Below, piece by piece: positions 11,701 to 25,800 of a stretch of 64,000 nucleotides of DNA. The DNA is taken from positions 4,425,317 to 4,489,316 of the forward strand of contig OY718804.1 in the NCBI GenBank assembly GCA_963070105.1. The letters are read 5' to 3'. Numbering within the stretch: the first letter of the stretch is position 1; each line of letters starts with the position of its first letter. The translations under genes and the position numbers were made by a program. The DNA comes from Litomosoides sigmodontis (Eukaryota > Nematoda > Chromadorea > Rhabditida > Onchocercidae). Below the pieces are notes generated by a model. That model made no database searches. It was not told the DNA's origin and saw only the letters and a program-made list of their open reading frames with translations.

Positions 11701-14700
11701 AACATGGAATCAGGAATGTGACTGTAGACAGTTCTCGTTGCAGGTGCGTTTAAGTGATCTGTTGATAGAGAAGCACCCAAACGTAATTTGCTTACAGAGT
11801 AATTTGTGTCCGGTGCAGCAGTAGAACCAACTTGTATTAAATGAAGTGCCTGAATCCAGACTGTCCATTACATTGATAACACTTTAAAAAAGATACTCAT
11901 TAATAAAAATTGGAAGTTGTCTGTTATTTATTTCTTGTCAAAACAGCAAGTAAACCGAGATCAGCGATACCCAGTCGTGAAAAATGAACCCCTTCAAATG
12001 ATACTTTACTGGACGAAACAAAACCTGTGACTGTGATAGACATCGCTGCGTGGTAGCAGAACCGGCAGATTCGTCATTACCAATCTAAAATTCTCAATTA
12101 AAATTACATTAAAGTTTTCACCTTAACTAACCGTTCTTTAAAACTTGCAACTTCTTGCTTATGCTTTGCTATGGGCACGAAAATTTGCTCACAGTATTTC
12201 TACAATTAACCAGGTTCCCATATAAAATTCGCACAAAACTTAAATCCACAATCAAATCTTATTCCTTGCCAAAAAAGGCTGAATTTCAAATTAATAATAA
12301 CCTTTAAAAGGGAGTCGAAAGATTTATATGCCATTGCATCCTTTTTCTTCTCTATCTGCGCAATGTTTGATTGTTTGGCATACTGTAAAGTTGTCCATTA
12401 TGATCAACACAAATTTGAAACACGTACAACTTAATGAATGAGAAAAGGGGCATTGAGTAGATCAAACAAATAACATAGCTTAGAACAGAATTCATTGATC
12501 CCGTTATCATCACAGAGTTATCAATTTAATACAAACTTGAAGCTTAATCATCTAAAGAACTATTAAGCTAATATAAATCCGGAAAGAACCTAAATTACTT
12601 CAATGTTTAAATAAAGTATAAACAAATGAGTCTAACATCGTTTTTATGTTCAGACATTCGGAATTCATCGGCAATAATTAATTCAGGAACAGCGACTTTT
12701 TCCTTCGCAAGAACCTCAAAGCAGAATTGAATATAACTATCAGGACTAAGCTTATGCATTTGGAATAAAATCACAAAAAAATATTTGATAATTATGTTAA
12801 GAGACACCACTCACTAAAACAACAGATATTTTGCAAAAGTACTTTATGAACTATTAAGAGCAAAGTCACATTCAAGACGAAAGTCAGCCAAAGTAATAAG
12901 AAATTGATATGGAAGATTTTAATCACGATGAAATTGAAAGGGAGGAAAAGAAACGAACTTCAGTGATGATATCACCAAAAAGCATTAGCCTAAACATCTT
13001 TCGTAAGAACTGATAGTATGTTAAGATTTATAGCGTAAAAATTAGTCAAGTAAGAGTTTTCGCACAAGACACCAAAAAAACTAAAAAAGAACACTAAAGA
13101 AAAGAATAGGGAAGTACAGTAATGTGCTAAATATTTTTACCTTTACTTTCAATTCCTGACTATCCTCGACCTTTAACATATGCACAAAATTAGTTTCTTG
13201 TGCAGCGCCCGAACGTTCCAATTTGACTTGAGCGTCAGTTTCAACCAATTCCTTACCTTGTGAAGTATCTGATGTAGTTACAACAGCTCCTGTTTCGGTA
13301 ATCTGAACCTGTATTCAAAACTACCATTAAATTCTGTTTCCCGACTACTGAATACTTCAGCCCTAATGAATGAAGGCCCTGTAAATACCGTGGTAGGTCG
13401 TCCCAGTAACTGAACGTGGAACTGCTTTTCGGAAACAATATCACGAAATTGAGCTGATTTCGGACCACCCAGCTTGAATTCAACACCTGCATAAAGGGAC
13501 ATCTTTGAATAAGACATAAATTTCATTTATTAATGCCAACTTGCTAATCTAAACACATTTTCTTTAAATTTATCGGCTAGATATCAAATATTAACCAATG
13601 GCATCATCTTTAACTTCTGATTTGGAAGCAGCACTCATACTCAAGTTTGTAGTATCCTCTGCTCCAGTGTTGACAGAAGCAGCTCCTGAGGCTGATAGTA
13701 TCAGAATGCTTGGATCCGAACACTCCGATGGAAGAAAATCAGGACTCGGAGATAAAGCCGTCGCCGGTGACAGATTACCTAGAATAAAAGTGGTTGAATT
13801 TTGAAAATTATGAACAACAGAATATTCGATAAACAGAAGGTTCCAACATACCGCCTTCCTTATTTTCACAAAACAGTTCCTCTTCTAGACTCAACGCTTT
13901 GTCGAGATCGCTTAGGGCTATGACAGCTGCATTATGATGTCCATGTCCCGAACTTTTGCAACTTCCCATACTATTCGACCTTTCAAGAAACTGTAGTTTA
14001 TCTGGGCCATCAGCATTTATTTCTACTATTGCTACCTGGAATAGCAGAAACTGAACAAGTGCTTTCCAAAGCAAGAACTGCAGTTTAAACTAAAGTGTGA
14101 ACCAGTAAATATAGCACCACGTGACATACTGTGTTTTCCACTTGTTCTAGAATATCTCCATCTTTTGCCGGTAAACTTGGTGCACGCTGTTTCTTTCCTG
14201 ATAATGAAGATAACACACTAGCATTTGCCACACCATCAGTTTCGACAAATATGGGGCTTATTGACGCTGCTGGTGTCAATTCGACAATTGCTGTTGATCC
14301 AGCGTTTATTATTGTTGATTGCGAGGTGAAAGCCGCAACTTCCGGAAGCATTTTCTGTTCGATGACAGAGAGAACTGAGTGACGTTCCTGTTTACTGCTC
14401 ACACTGCTCGTCTCACAAGCCTGAATCTGTAACGAGGAGGTGATATTCGCCAAAAGTGCACAAAAGTAATCACTGTTAATAATTCTCAATTCTCGCAAGC
14501 AGTATTTAAAGAAAATAGCCTATGATGATACACTCCTAATTCGCTTACAGTTCTTCAAAACAAAGCAATAATGAAAATATTTAATCTTACTTCACTAGTT
14601 GTTGCCACACTACTTAATGTAGCCGTATCATCATCATCATCATATAATACTTCGTCATCACTGCCAACCACCACTTCTGTTGTGATTTGTTCAGCATTCA

Positions 14701-17331
14701 CTTCGCTGATCAACGAACGTATACATTGAATTGATCCTGGATGCGCAAAAAAAGGGTGCTGAAAAAGCTTAGTTCGACAGAGAAAAACAATTTTACATAA
14801 TGACAAAAATAGTTATCTTATGAATTACAACTCATTCAATTATCAAAATACGAAATGTGATTTCTGAAACTGTATTCGTTCATTCAATACCATCACACAC
14901 GGGTAACATAATATCATCACTGCGGACCGGTTAAAATTTATGCAATTTGTCATACCAAAGAACGCTGCGTTACAAAAAAAATAGTTTTAGTGGAGTAATC
15001 CATTAGAGGCCTAGCAAATTAGCAGTCCTCATGATCAAAAAATGAATCGAAAACTCTTTCCTAGACCTCCATCTTCAACGTAGTTCTAATAGACGCAATT
15101 TCCCGGAGAAAAAAACGCTTTGGAAAAATTATTTCCAGCACAATAGAAAAAAGTAGCTCTACCATCAATACATCAGCAGCGCTTGGTCTATTTCCTGGAT
15201 CCTTTGTTAGACATTTCGTAACCACGGCTCGAAAATTCGGAGACCATAGATTGGGACGTTCCAACGTAGGGGGATCTGCCTTTATGACCTGAAGGGCAGA
15301 TGAAAAATGTGAAAAGTGAAGCGACTCATAAAATCTTAAAAAATTTTTAGAAATGTTATCTCACCACTAAACTCTCCATGCTTCCTTCGTCTCCCTTTCT
15401 TAACTTCTTCTGTCGATCAGTAAACTGGTTTTAAGCTTTACACTTTCGGAGAGGAAACGGAAAATTAAACCCACCTTAAAAATCACTTTTGCGGGATTCA
15501 TTTCCGCATAAGGTGGTTTCTCTTCTGCCATTTCAATTAGAGTTATTCCAAAACTCCAAATATCTGCCAACTTATTATAGTGCTTTTCAGGAAAGGTTTC
15601 GCATATCATCACTTCCGGAGCCATCCTGTTAAGAACAACTTTACCAGTGACCAATCCCGACAGTCATCGTAAATCTTTTAAAAAATCAAGAGTATTTGTT
15701 CCCATTCTTAAGAATAGTGCCAAAAATACTCCACAATGTGAAAATTATAGCCTGATGTAGTGCCACTTTGTTAAAGTTACTGAACTTTGAATTTGCTTTC
15801 CTCCAAATAAATTGGTCCCTCACAGACTTTTAAAAAATTTAAGGGAAATGACTCATCTTATTTCATCTCACTGTTATTTCGGGTTGGTTTTAACACAGTT
15901 AGGATGAATCACTAATTTTGACTTGCTGTTTTATTTTTCAATAGTATTTCACTGTGCTGTCCCTAATTCTCCGACTTTAATACTTAAATATCCTGCTAAT
16001 TTCACAAATATACAGTTCGGAAACTACGAATGAAACTATTTGCATAGTACTCCAGATGAAATGAAAGTTGGATAATAAAAATAGCAACGAAGCTACCAAT
16101 ATGGCGTTCCAATGAATGTCGACCGTACTTCTCGACTATCTTTGCACAGTGCCGATACACCAAAATCAGCTGCAATTAAATTAAGCTAGAGAATTCATAG
16201 ACTCTATTAATTCATACTCCGGAGAGAAGAAAAGAAGGTCACATTTCTAGTTAATCATAAATGTTACCGATATATCATCTAAACGTGTGTAAGCATAAAA
16301 AGATACTGCTAACACCAATTACTTTCAGCTATCAAGGAAAGCAGAAAAATACGAGACGGTAACTCACCAAGCTTTACCCTTGCGTCACTTGTTAACAGTA
16401 CGTTTCCAGCTTTTAGATCTCGATGGATTACATTTTTCCCATGCAGAAAGTCCAAGGCCTTCAAGATCTCTTTCATGATATAATGAATTTGCTGCTCAGT
16501 AAGATGCCGTGATAGTTCCATCATTATGCTGTCAACCGCACCACCGCCACAATATTCCAACAAAAGCTGTTGAAAATAAATTGACTTACTGGAAATTATT
16601 AAAGCCTCATTTGAAAAGTCCTGCATTCGGATTTCCTAGACAAGGTTAAAAAATAAAAACAGCGTTTGGGAACTCATTTTAAAAAAACCTAATACAAAGT
16701 TTTTCTATATAGAGATCCAATATGTTATTGCACCACTAACCATTAGATGTAGTGAATTTATATTTTAGTGACTTTAGTCACTCGAACAGACAGATCGTTT
16801 ACAACATCTTAAAGAAAGGAAAGTGCATATCTAATACTGTGATAAATAGTAATAGTAATGAAAATATATTATTGAATGCAAACAATAAGTAGCTACCGTA
16901 ATGCGATTACCCATAGTGAATGCATCATAAAGTTCGACAATATTTGGATGTTTACACTGAGTAAGAATTAGTACTTCAACCATTACATCTTGGCTTTCGT
17001 CATCGTCCAATTCCATCGCCTAAATAATCCGATTTGATCAATAAAAAGTAAAACATGGAAGGAACAGAAAGAAAAATATAAACATTTAATAAAATAAAAG
17101 AACCTTTGCTGCAGCCACCCTTCCTGACTCCAACTTCGATCGTGCCTTATACACACTTCCAAATGCACCATCACCTATCACTTCATCTAGTATCCAATAC
17201 TCGCAAATATCTGTTTCAATCCGGACGATGTCAGGAATAGTTTTAGTTCCAAAACCAAAACCTGACTTTTGGCCATCACTGTTAAAACTTGAACCAAGGA
17301 TGAACTTTTTGAGCCGATTCACGATCGGCAT
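5717..17331 (-). CDS. gck-4: SLK/LOK (STK10)-type Ste20 serine/threonine kinase
   Basis: 33 exons, high to low: 17331-17104, 17019-16897, 16566-16368, 16169-16097, 15625-15475, 15288-15163, 14758-14591, 14426-14130, 14035-13852, 13778-13596, 13486-13389, 13308-13141, 12750-12637, 12382-12302, 12199-12122, 12084-12025, 11849-11697, 11344-11102, 10958-10830, 10756-10589, 10394-10299, 9973-9782, 9470-9319, 8454-8331, 8077-7949, 7679-7536, 7437-7310, 7153-7027, 6938-6786, 6711-6547, 6295-6182, 6007-5893, 5778-5717; all phases close, about 1574 residues (human SLK about 1235). Kinase domain at residues 45-305: glycine loop IGDGAFGSV (52-60), VAAAK lysine 76, HRDLKAGN with catalytic Asp167, ADFGVS (184-189), then GTPYWMAPEV. 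A long low-complexity, acidic and Ser-rich middle follows. The C-terminal PKK-type coiled coil (about 1120-1540) aligns with SLK/STK10, e.g. KKTRVYVVDGVQM and QLAERHHLNKQELKDRFYLQR split over its helices. Family role: phosphorylates ERM proteins at the cell cortex. A 3' splice acceptor 26 bp upstream of the ATG suggests trans-splicing. Exon 12750-12637 has a weak AAG acceptor and is the least certain. Confidence 0.9.
8232..8279. repeat. Perfect 22-bp inverted repeat with 4-nt loop, intronic
   Basis: Bases 8232-8253 are exactly the reverse complement of 8258-8279, separated by CTTT. It lies in the 254-bp gck-4 intron between exons 8454-8331 and 8077-7949. No terminal repeats or open frame accompany it. 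Confidence 0.95.
9258..9292. repeat. Short tandem duplication (17-bp unit, two copies)
   Basis: TGCTTAAATACATGAAG occurs at 9258-9274 and again at 9276-9292, inside the large gck-4 intron 8455-9318. It looks like a recent local duplication with no coding consequence. Confidence 0.85.
10170..10226. repeat. Imperfect 22-bp inverted repeat, intronic
   Basis: Arms 10170-10191 and 10205-10226 match at 20 of 22 positions around a 13-nt centre, within gck-4 intron 9974-10298. Just upstream a 14-bp direct repeat (ATGCGTAAATAAAA) is also present twice, near 10122 and 10157. Confidence 0.85.
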
Positions 17332-19844
17332 GATAAAATGAGCATTTGCAGACTTGCCTGAAAAAAAAAAGGTTAAATATTGCAATCCCTCGTTTAGCTT
17401 CTTCACGAAATGTAAAACAAAGAAAACAAAACATCACGGCATCATGCGCGTCTACACATGTTCAGGCATATATAAATCTCCCAATTAAAAGAAAAACTAC
17501 CATTTTGGGAAAGCATAGAGAGGAAAACCAGACCAAGGCACATAAAACCGATACTGATGAGATTGACGGATGAGATACTTCAACAAAAAGGTGGAATAAT
17601 AGCAACAGTTTTTTGTCCCTACTACTTCTTGCCATTCAAACTCAGTAGGCGTGAATATTTGCTTCTGACACCTATGCTATTTTAAGACAATCCTATTTCA
17701 GACGCTTTTTCTAAAATGTTGAGAAAATATTATAACAAGGAAATATCTGGATAGATTGTATCAATCTAGAAGTTTACCAGGCGTCAGCGTAATAAGAATC
17801 ACGCAGCAGCATGAGAACCATCAATATTTCCAAATATCGTAAAGTTTGCAATACTTTCTCCATAATCACTTTATCTCAACATAACTACGTTAATATCACT
17901 TAATACATTAGTCCATACAATACCTATTACTGTACCTTTCACATGGTCCCCAACTTGTTTCACTTCTACAAGGTATTTCTACATTAATAATTTCTCATAT
18001 TTATCTTCCTCTCGTGTAAGTAGTTTGTTGTTATGCATCAAGAAATATTATTAAAAAAAGAAAACATAGGTCACAAAGTTAACAAAGGACATTTCGAATT
18101 GAATTCAGTACATCTAACGCGTTACTTTATTGAATCTTGATTCGTATCAAACCACTTCTCCCCATTTTTCACTTTAATTTTATTGCAAAAATCGGAAAAC
18201 TAATAAAATATCTGCAACAAAAAAATTAGCAAAAAGAACCGCAGTCTCCTCCAGTAAAGGTTAAGCAAAAGAAATCCAAACATAAAAGTCCCATCAATAA
18301 TAAATTTATAGCATTTAATTTATAGTTTTTACAGGGTAAGAAGAAAGTTCTTGTACAGAAGATAGTTCCTGCACAAAGAAATAACTTATACTCTCAGCGA
18401 GAACGATTTTACAAAGCTGCAGCGTAAAGCAACACGCAGTGAGAGGAGAAAAACATTCTAGAATACACGAATTAAAGTTCAAATTTTCACGTACAAATGT
18501 CAGTGATCTTTCACTGCTGCACCTTTAACAATGATCCATCCGTAGATGACTAAATTTAACACATATAAGATACTGTACATGAGGAGAAATACGAAGAAAG
18601 TAATTCAAAGCCAACCCTATCCATGTTTTTCCTTTGGTCAGGTCATGCGAAATTAACATTGTCCACGAGAGTTTCTGGGACTATCGCTGTGGAAGTAAAC
18701 ACGTAGAAGTCAGTTCTCGAGGTAGAAATAATAAAATTATGCTAAGTATTCGCTGAACAGAACCTAAGGGATAAGTTAAATAAAACTGCACAGTCACACA
18801 ACAATAAAAGTGAAGGTGGAATTCATGTGGAAATGCTAACAGTAATATGGAGCAGTATTTCTGAGACTATCAAGCAGATGAGCAAAAGATATGACAGGTC
18901 ATGTGGAAGATTCAGGTTGACGTGAAAACCCACTTCATGCAAGCCTATTAGCGAAATACCAATGCCTCAAAATTAGATTCTTAAATGTCAACATGTTCTT
19001 CCGTCTTGAAAACCTTGCCGTTTTACCTAGCTTATCGGAGAAAGTAATACAGATGGATGAAAAGAAAAAAACACCCCGCACACTGCGAAAATTCTAATAA
19101 AAACGTCATATGAAAAACGTCCTCTTGTTCGAGTTGCACAGCAAAACACGTTCATGTAAATCTTTCGCTTCTAACTGTAGCACACTGATAAAGGCTAAAA
19201 ATAAGGCATCTGTGACCTCAAACTTCGAAAGAGCTGCTCCGCAGCTTAAATTTGCTTGATCAAGTATTTGAAACAAAATCCGCATTCCTCCCTACACGAA
19301 CCTCTTCCGCCCCTCTCCTCAGGCGAAATGCATCACCCCACTGACTCACCAAAACTTGCCGATCGGGTCTCGCTTTGTTACACGTACGGGTCGGCCCACG
19401 TTGTAAAAATCGTGTCATTGATTTGTACATGTAATGCTATTACACTTCTCATGTTTCAGCGTTATGGTACTTCGGATCTTTTTTGAAATCAGTAACTTTA
19501 GGTCTTATGCTACTGTAGGATGAAGGAAGAGAAGGCTACTCGATCGGAAGTTAGCCCGGGCCTGCTTTTATCATTTGCTACGTAATAATTCATTGGCAAT
19601 TGCACCGTATTGTAGTTACTCCTAATTTGATGTTTGATATCTTGAACTTGCTAATTCTTTTAAGTAACTTATACGTAATACAGTCTGGTAAGGTTGTTAG
19701 TAGATGTCTATCATGGAATTTTAGATTCGTATGGCCGACTGTAAGTTAAGATATTTAAGGATGGCACATCAAAGTAGATTTTCTTTGCGTAGAATTCGCG
19801 TCTGAAGTTGCTGTTTTTATGCGTGATTATTTTTCATCAATAGG
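17332..19844. other. Divergent upstream region of gck-4-like and LRRFIP-like genes
   Basis: The region separates two outward-facing start codons and so should hold both promoters. An acceptor-like site (run of T then CAG, - strand) at 17358 precedes the kinase ATG. Bases about 19280-19420 and 19540-19570 are locally GC-richer than the surroundings, as promoters in AT-rich genomes often are. I see no supported coding exon; the 76-codon frame at 19256-19486 lies in the GC-richer patch and has no recognisable domain. Confidence 0.45.
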
Positions 19845-22800
19845 ATGAGTGTCAACTACAGTGGAGGTAGAAGACGTGCGGTGAGTCGACAAACAGCCGA
19901 AGAACAAGTACTTGACCGAATTTCTCGGAATGTAAGCGCCTCTTGAGTTGTATATTCGATCGTAACTCTCGTACCACCATGCTGAAGATAGTAGTCTGAA
20001 GAAAAAAGTTGTTTAAAAGGAAAAATTTTAATTCGTAGTCAACATTTATTATGTAAATTTCAATTTCTAGAAAGTTTGAATTTTTTCTTAATTTTATTTT
20101 TTATTGTGTAAATTTTGGCATTTATTATGTGATGTGAATTTTTAATACTTGAAGTCATCATTTATTATATAAATTTGATTCATAATGTTTTTTTTACTGG
20201 AATTTAAGTCTTTCTAACCATGTTTGAAATACAAAGCTAAAAAACTTAATGAGACGCTGCCGCTTTTGTTTTAATCAATTTTTCAACAAGAATTTCAACT
20301 AGTCATGTCTTTCCCGATTACGATCTGAAGCAAAGAATACTATGGATTTTACGAATATTAACTTTAAATTTAGTGGGAGTTTAATTCAATAAAGTTCGTA
20401 TTGGAGTCCCAAAATTATCGTAGACAGACCTGTATAAGATTTAGGTGAATTTGTCTGGGAAAATGTGTTCGTTATATGTATGTTATAAAAAATTACATGT
20501 TTCTGCAGGCAGAAGAGCGGCTGACTCGTAAAAGGCAGGCTCGTGAGGAAGCACGACAAATACGTTTAGAACAACTCGAAAAGCAGTACAGGGAGGTAAC
20601 ATCACATTTTATTCATTTTATTATCATTAATGTTGCCATCATCGGCATGGTGATCGTATTTTAATACTACTGTTCTGGTCATTTTTTCATTGTCGTCAAC
20701 TCTGTTGTTGTCATTACGGATATTATTATTAAATAAGTGGAGGGGGGGGGGGGGGAAGAAGGAGGGAGGGAAATAGTGATGTATGAAATTAGCTAAATTT
20801 TCCAAGTGCTTACGGAAATTGTCATTTTAATATTTTGAATATCAACATAAGTAATAATCGTGATGAATAGATAATTCGCCAGGGCAGGCTATGATAAAGA
20901 GAAACAAAGGTTTTTGACGATTTTATAGCAATAAAACAAAAAAATTAAAAGATTCTGGAAAATGAGGAAGAGTCAGAACTGCTTACCTACTTACACTAAA
21001 TCACTCTAACAGTCTAACCTGAAAAAGGGAAACAATGAAGAAGGAAAAAGGAAAACGATTGATTTTTTCATTGTTAGGCTTTTGAGTTGAGATGTATCCT
21101 TTGTGAAAGAAAAGTGGTGGCAACTGTTTGCTGTTTCTGGCAAACATTCTCTCTTCCACAACAGTAGTTTTTCTCGAAACTAGTTTCTGAGTACTTTGGG
21201 ACGGAGAAGTGACGGGAAAAGGAAGAGTAAACCTAGTGGTGTTCTTTGTGCAATAGAGGTTCACTATTGTTTTGTTCAAATTCAGAGGAGTGGAAATCCG
21301 ATGTAGCAGATGCTTTCTGTTATAATTATTAATTTTGCGGTAAAATTTAGTGATAATTGATAGAAGCGCTAAAAACAAGAGAAGGTGTAAAATTATTAGC
21401 AACATCGTCACAGACAGTCTTGGTAAATTTATTGTAGTTTTCATATAGTTTGGTAATCGTACATTTTCTTCGGGTTGGGATATGGTTGTTCAGGAGGTAT
21501 TATTCATATAGCAACAAGTTTTTCAACTTATCAGTTTTGCGTACTATTTTATGTTTTCGTTAAACCGATGTTTTACTGAAAAAATTGTTGTTTCAGCTAA
21601 TTCGACTTTTATTTAATGGACACTGTTTTAAGGAATATATGATCACTTTGAAAAAATAATAAATACCGAAATAAGGTTAAACTCTTGAGCATCTGTCGAG
21701 CTTTCATCGGTCTAATGCTCTGTTCTTGCTTTTAACATTCATTTTACAGGAAGAAACAGACGGCTGCAAAGGAGATGAAGATGTCGTAAGTCCTTTTTTC
21801 TGTATTCCAAATTTATTTGTAGGTATTTGTCTCTGCCTTTCCTTTTCTACTTTAACACTTTCTGATTAATTCGGACACTTGGTAGTTCATCGTGATCTGT
21901 AGGTTAAGAGGCATCCTGCAGAACTGTAGGGCGTAATTTAATTTTAGTACTTATTATTCTTTAAATATTTTCCGATTTTTTTGTTCTCTATTTTGAATTT
22001 GGTTCTTATATTATTAAATATAAAATTGGACCGATTACATGTCACTGTAACACTTAGTTGTCAAATCCATAGCATGTTAGGGCAAAACTAATTTAGAAGG
22101 CTCTCATTCTTCTAGAAAATTATGCTGACTGGGTTTCTTGACAGTTGTAACTGCATGTGAATTTGTTTTTATTGCTTTCATTTATTTTTCTATAAAAAAT
22201 AAAATAATTTTATTTAAATTTTAGCATATTTTAAGTTATCATGTATAGCCGAAAAACTGTTTTTCGCCTATAAATTAAAAACTGTTTTTCTTCCTTTGCA
22301 TCGCAAACTTTCTAACCTATTCATATTATTTAAATCGTACTTGCTTCATGCATTTTCATTACTAGGTCCATTGTATTGTTTTATTTATGGCTTTTACACA
22401 TAATTTATTAATGAGTGTTGCGTATTACCGCTGCGTTGTTTGTGCTATTTCATTTCATTTATGTAATAGCTTAAAATTTAAAATATTATAACTTCACGAA
22501 GTAATCTCTTAAATTTCAAATAAATCCCTTTCTTCTTTTTACAGACTATTGTTTTAACTTCGATTTGTACTTTAATTAAAAGTTATAATTTATACTCATC
22601 ATGGTGAACATAACTCACGCATTGTTTGTTAGACTTTTGTCCTTGTTACATTCACATCCTTGTATCAAGTTTGCTCCCATAGGATCCTATCAGTATGATT
22701 TACGTCTTTTTATCCTTACGTAATATGTTTTTGCTTAATTTTTCTAATGTTTTGTTTTTTACTAATGTTGCATGGGTTTGGCATGATTTAGAAAGACAGC

Positions 22801-25800
22801 ATTCCGACAGCATCGACATCTCGAGGCGGTACACCGTCCAGAGATAGCAAGACATTGGAACAAACGTCGCTGAAGGTTTTTGTTTTAATTTTTTGGTCTT
22901 TCTGCATATATAAACTTTGGATTGAGATTTGTCGGAAGCAGGTAACGCGGTTTTCTGTATTCTTTTTAGCTTTACAGAGTTTTGATTGATTTATATTAAG
23001 AATAAATACGAAGCTGACTGCTTACATTGAGCTTTTGCTTCAGTTGGATATTTTAAGGAGAAAGTAAGCGAATTGCAAAACAAATTTCAACGAGCTATGT
23101 TTATGTATTCGCAATTAGATAACGAGAAATCAGCTTTATTATATGAAATTGATCTACTGAAGGATGATATGGAGGAAAAGGAGCAACTCTTATCGCAAGC
23201 CAACCGGGAATCTCGAGATCTAGCTACTGTTAGTTATTTTTGCTTCAGTTGGCTTAGATTATTCATTTTGTTTCACTGAACAATCTGTATCAAACAAATC
23301 AAATATCCGATTAGCGCTTAAGAGAAATTATGTCGAAGAAAAATTATCGTTGTACATCCAGCAAAATTTTCCTTGGAGCTTAAATTTTTTTGGCATATGC
23401 ACAACTACACTTACTCACTATTAGTATGCTTAGTATAAAAATATTGAGCACTTGGTCATTTATGCTCCAAAATTTTAAATGTCGAGCACAGTTAAGCTCA
23501 AAAGGAAATTAGTTCAATACCTGAAATTCATAAATCTTTTAAGACTCAAACATGTTTTTTTTAAATAATTTTTAAAGATCATCTTGCGCCCAAACCATTA
23601 TCATGTAATTCAGGAAGTGAAATTGCTAAAACGTACAGTTGATGGTCTAAATGCTCAACATGCAGCGTTGCGGTCTGAAATAGCCCAACGTGATCAAATT
23701 ATAAAGGTAGATATATAGTTATAAGGAGTTATGTCTGCAAACTTCATTCAAATGATTGCCGCTGAAGTATACTTTAGTGAACGAGCTTATCCTAATACAC
23801 TTTAAAGGCAACGGATTAATTAACTTTTTGTTTTTCCACTCATTTTTTGAAAGGTAAATAAAAAATACAGCAGTTAAAAAGCAATTTGTCCAATATTCAG
23901 TTTTACATGACAAGTTAATAAGCGTCTTCCGAACAATGCTTTTCCTCCTGGATACTGTTTTCTATGCTTTTAAAACAGATTGGAATTACTTGTTTCTAGG
24001 AGAACGGGTTAGTTCTGGTGGAACAAGAAAAATCTGATGATATTTTGATGAATGGTACGGATAATATGTAAGTTATTTTCCCTGAATGTTATTGCTACTT
24101 TTGAAATCTGAGGCACATTGGTAGGCTGAATGAAGTAGTTTGTGAATAGGTTCATCATACTTTATCGCATGTTTCCCGTGCAAACAATAGGGGTTAAGCA
24201 ATCCCTTGCTGCACAAACTTAGGGAGATTGAAGGTTTTTGTTGCAGCACATTTTTAAGACAGGAAAATTTACAACTGGATGATAGAGAAAGGACAAGGAA
24301 ATTTTGAAGGACACTGAGAGGCCTATTAAATAAATCAAGAATTTAAATATTCATTAAATGACTGTCGAATTTATCGCTAATTTTTGTTCGTTATTAAACA
24401 TAATTTCCCCACCTTATCGGATTTTAATCTGTACCATGAAAGGCATTATTTCTTAGTTCTGTGAATGCGACTCATTTAATTCTTCAGTTCATTTTGGTAT
24501 CCTGTCATCAATTGGCGTAAAAAAACAGTCTCTAATGGTCTTTTATGTCGAAGTTTCTTTTTTAAGCATTATTATGTTTTGTTGACTTAGTTTATTTTGC
24601 CAGTGAGGCTCATTGAATAATTTCAAAAAAAAAGCTGTAGTATTTATCTTTAGTAATTTTCATTAAAATTTGATTATAAAGCTGTGTGTTTCAGTCCAAC
24701 AACTCCACTTATATTTTCTCAAACAACGATAGCACTTGTTGAAAGAGCAATGCCTGGTTCCTCTTCAATAGATGAAAAAGTGAAAAGATTAGTTGACGTG
24801 GTATGTTAATAAAAAAATTTTTGCTTGGGAATGGCAACCATTATCTACCGGCTTATTAAGACAGATTGATTGTTTCAAATTGTTTATTAAAATATTTTTT
24901 CAGAATAAAAAAATGCGTCAGCAAGTAGAGGAAGCGGAACAGTCGTTGTACGTTAGAAGAACAACTCGTGCTGATCTTATGAGTAGTGCACAGAATGGTA
25001 TACTTGGCGATGAATTACAAAGTGTGTTTTAGTGTTTTTTATTTTCTTCTTTTTCCATATATGATGTATATACTCGCAGTTCACACAGATGTGATTTGGA
25101 TAGTGGGCGATTTGGGCGTTAGATTGCTATAATTGTTATTTGTGGGGGATGCTCCAACCACAGTGCATTGTAACTCTGAAATACTGAAAGGGGTATTTGG
25201 GATACGGAGTGGGGTATCAGGCAACAAAGAGCATAGTAATGGAATCCATATAGGTCGAAAGCCATTTTAGGAGATGCAGTCAAACAACTAGCGGAAATCA
25301 AATTTAAACTACAAGAAGCAGAACGTGAAAATACGAATTACCAGGGCAATGTTGGTTCTTAGCGTTTTTTGAAGTAAAAGTGGACTTTTTCTAATAATTT
25401 GCTTTTTGAAATCATTTTTGTAATGGAAGATATGGATAAATTTCTTCGTTGCAATTCTTAATAAGACACAGTTTATTGTCCACTGAATTTATTAGAATTT
25501 TCAGCTGTAAGCATTTCTGTATGAGCTGTCAAAATCATCTAAATTTTATAGCTGATACGTGTAGATGGGCAAATGAAAAGGTATAAGGCGGCTGCTGAAC
25601 AGGCCGAAAAAGAGCTTGCTGAACTGAAATCTCAAAATCGGCATTTGAAAAAAGAGGTATGCCATTTCTTTAGCATGGAGAATCGGAAAATTGTTGTCGA
25701 TGAGATATTAATAGTTTCATTGTCCTTTGTTCCTTTTGTTTTTTAAATTTCTAAATGTCGTGGAAGTAGTGGAATTTTGACGATAAGCTAAAGAATCTAA

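Noticed and set aside
22876..22941. Read-through extension of the LRRFIP exon ending at 22875
   Set aside because: The extension encodes a hydrophobic Phe/Trp-rich stretch inside a coiled coil, typical of translated intron.
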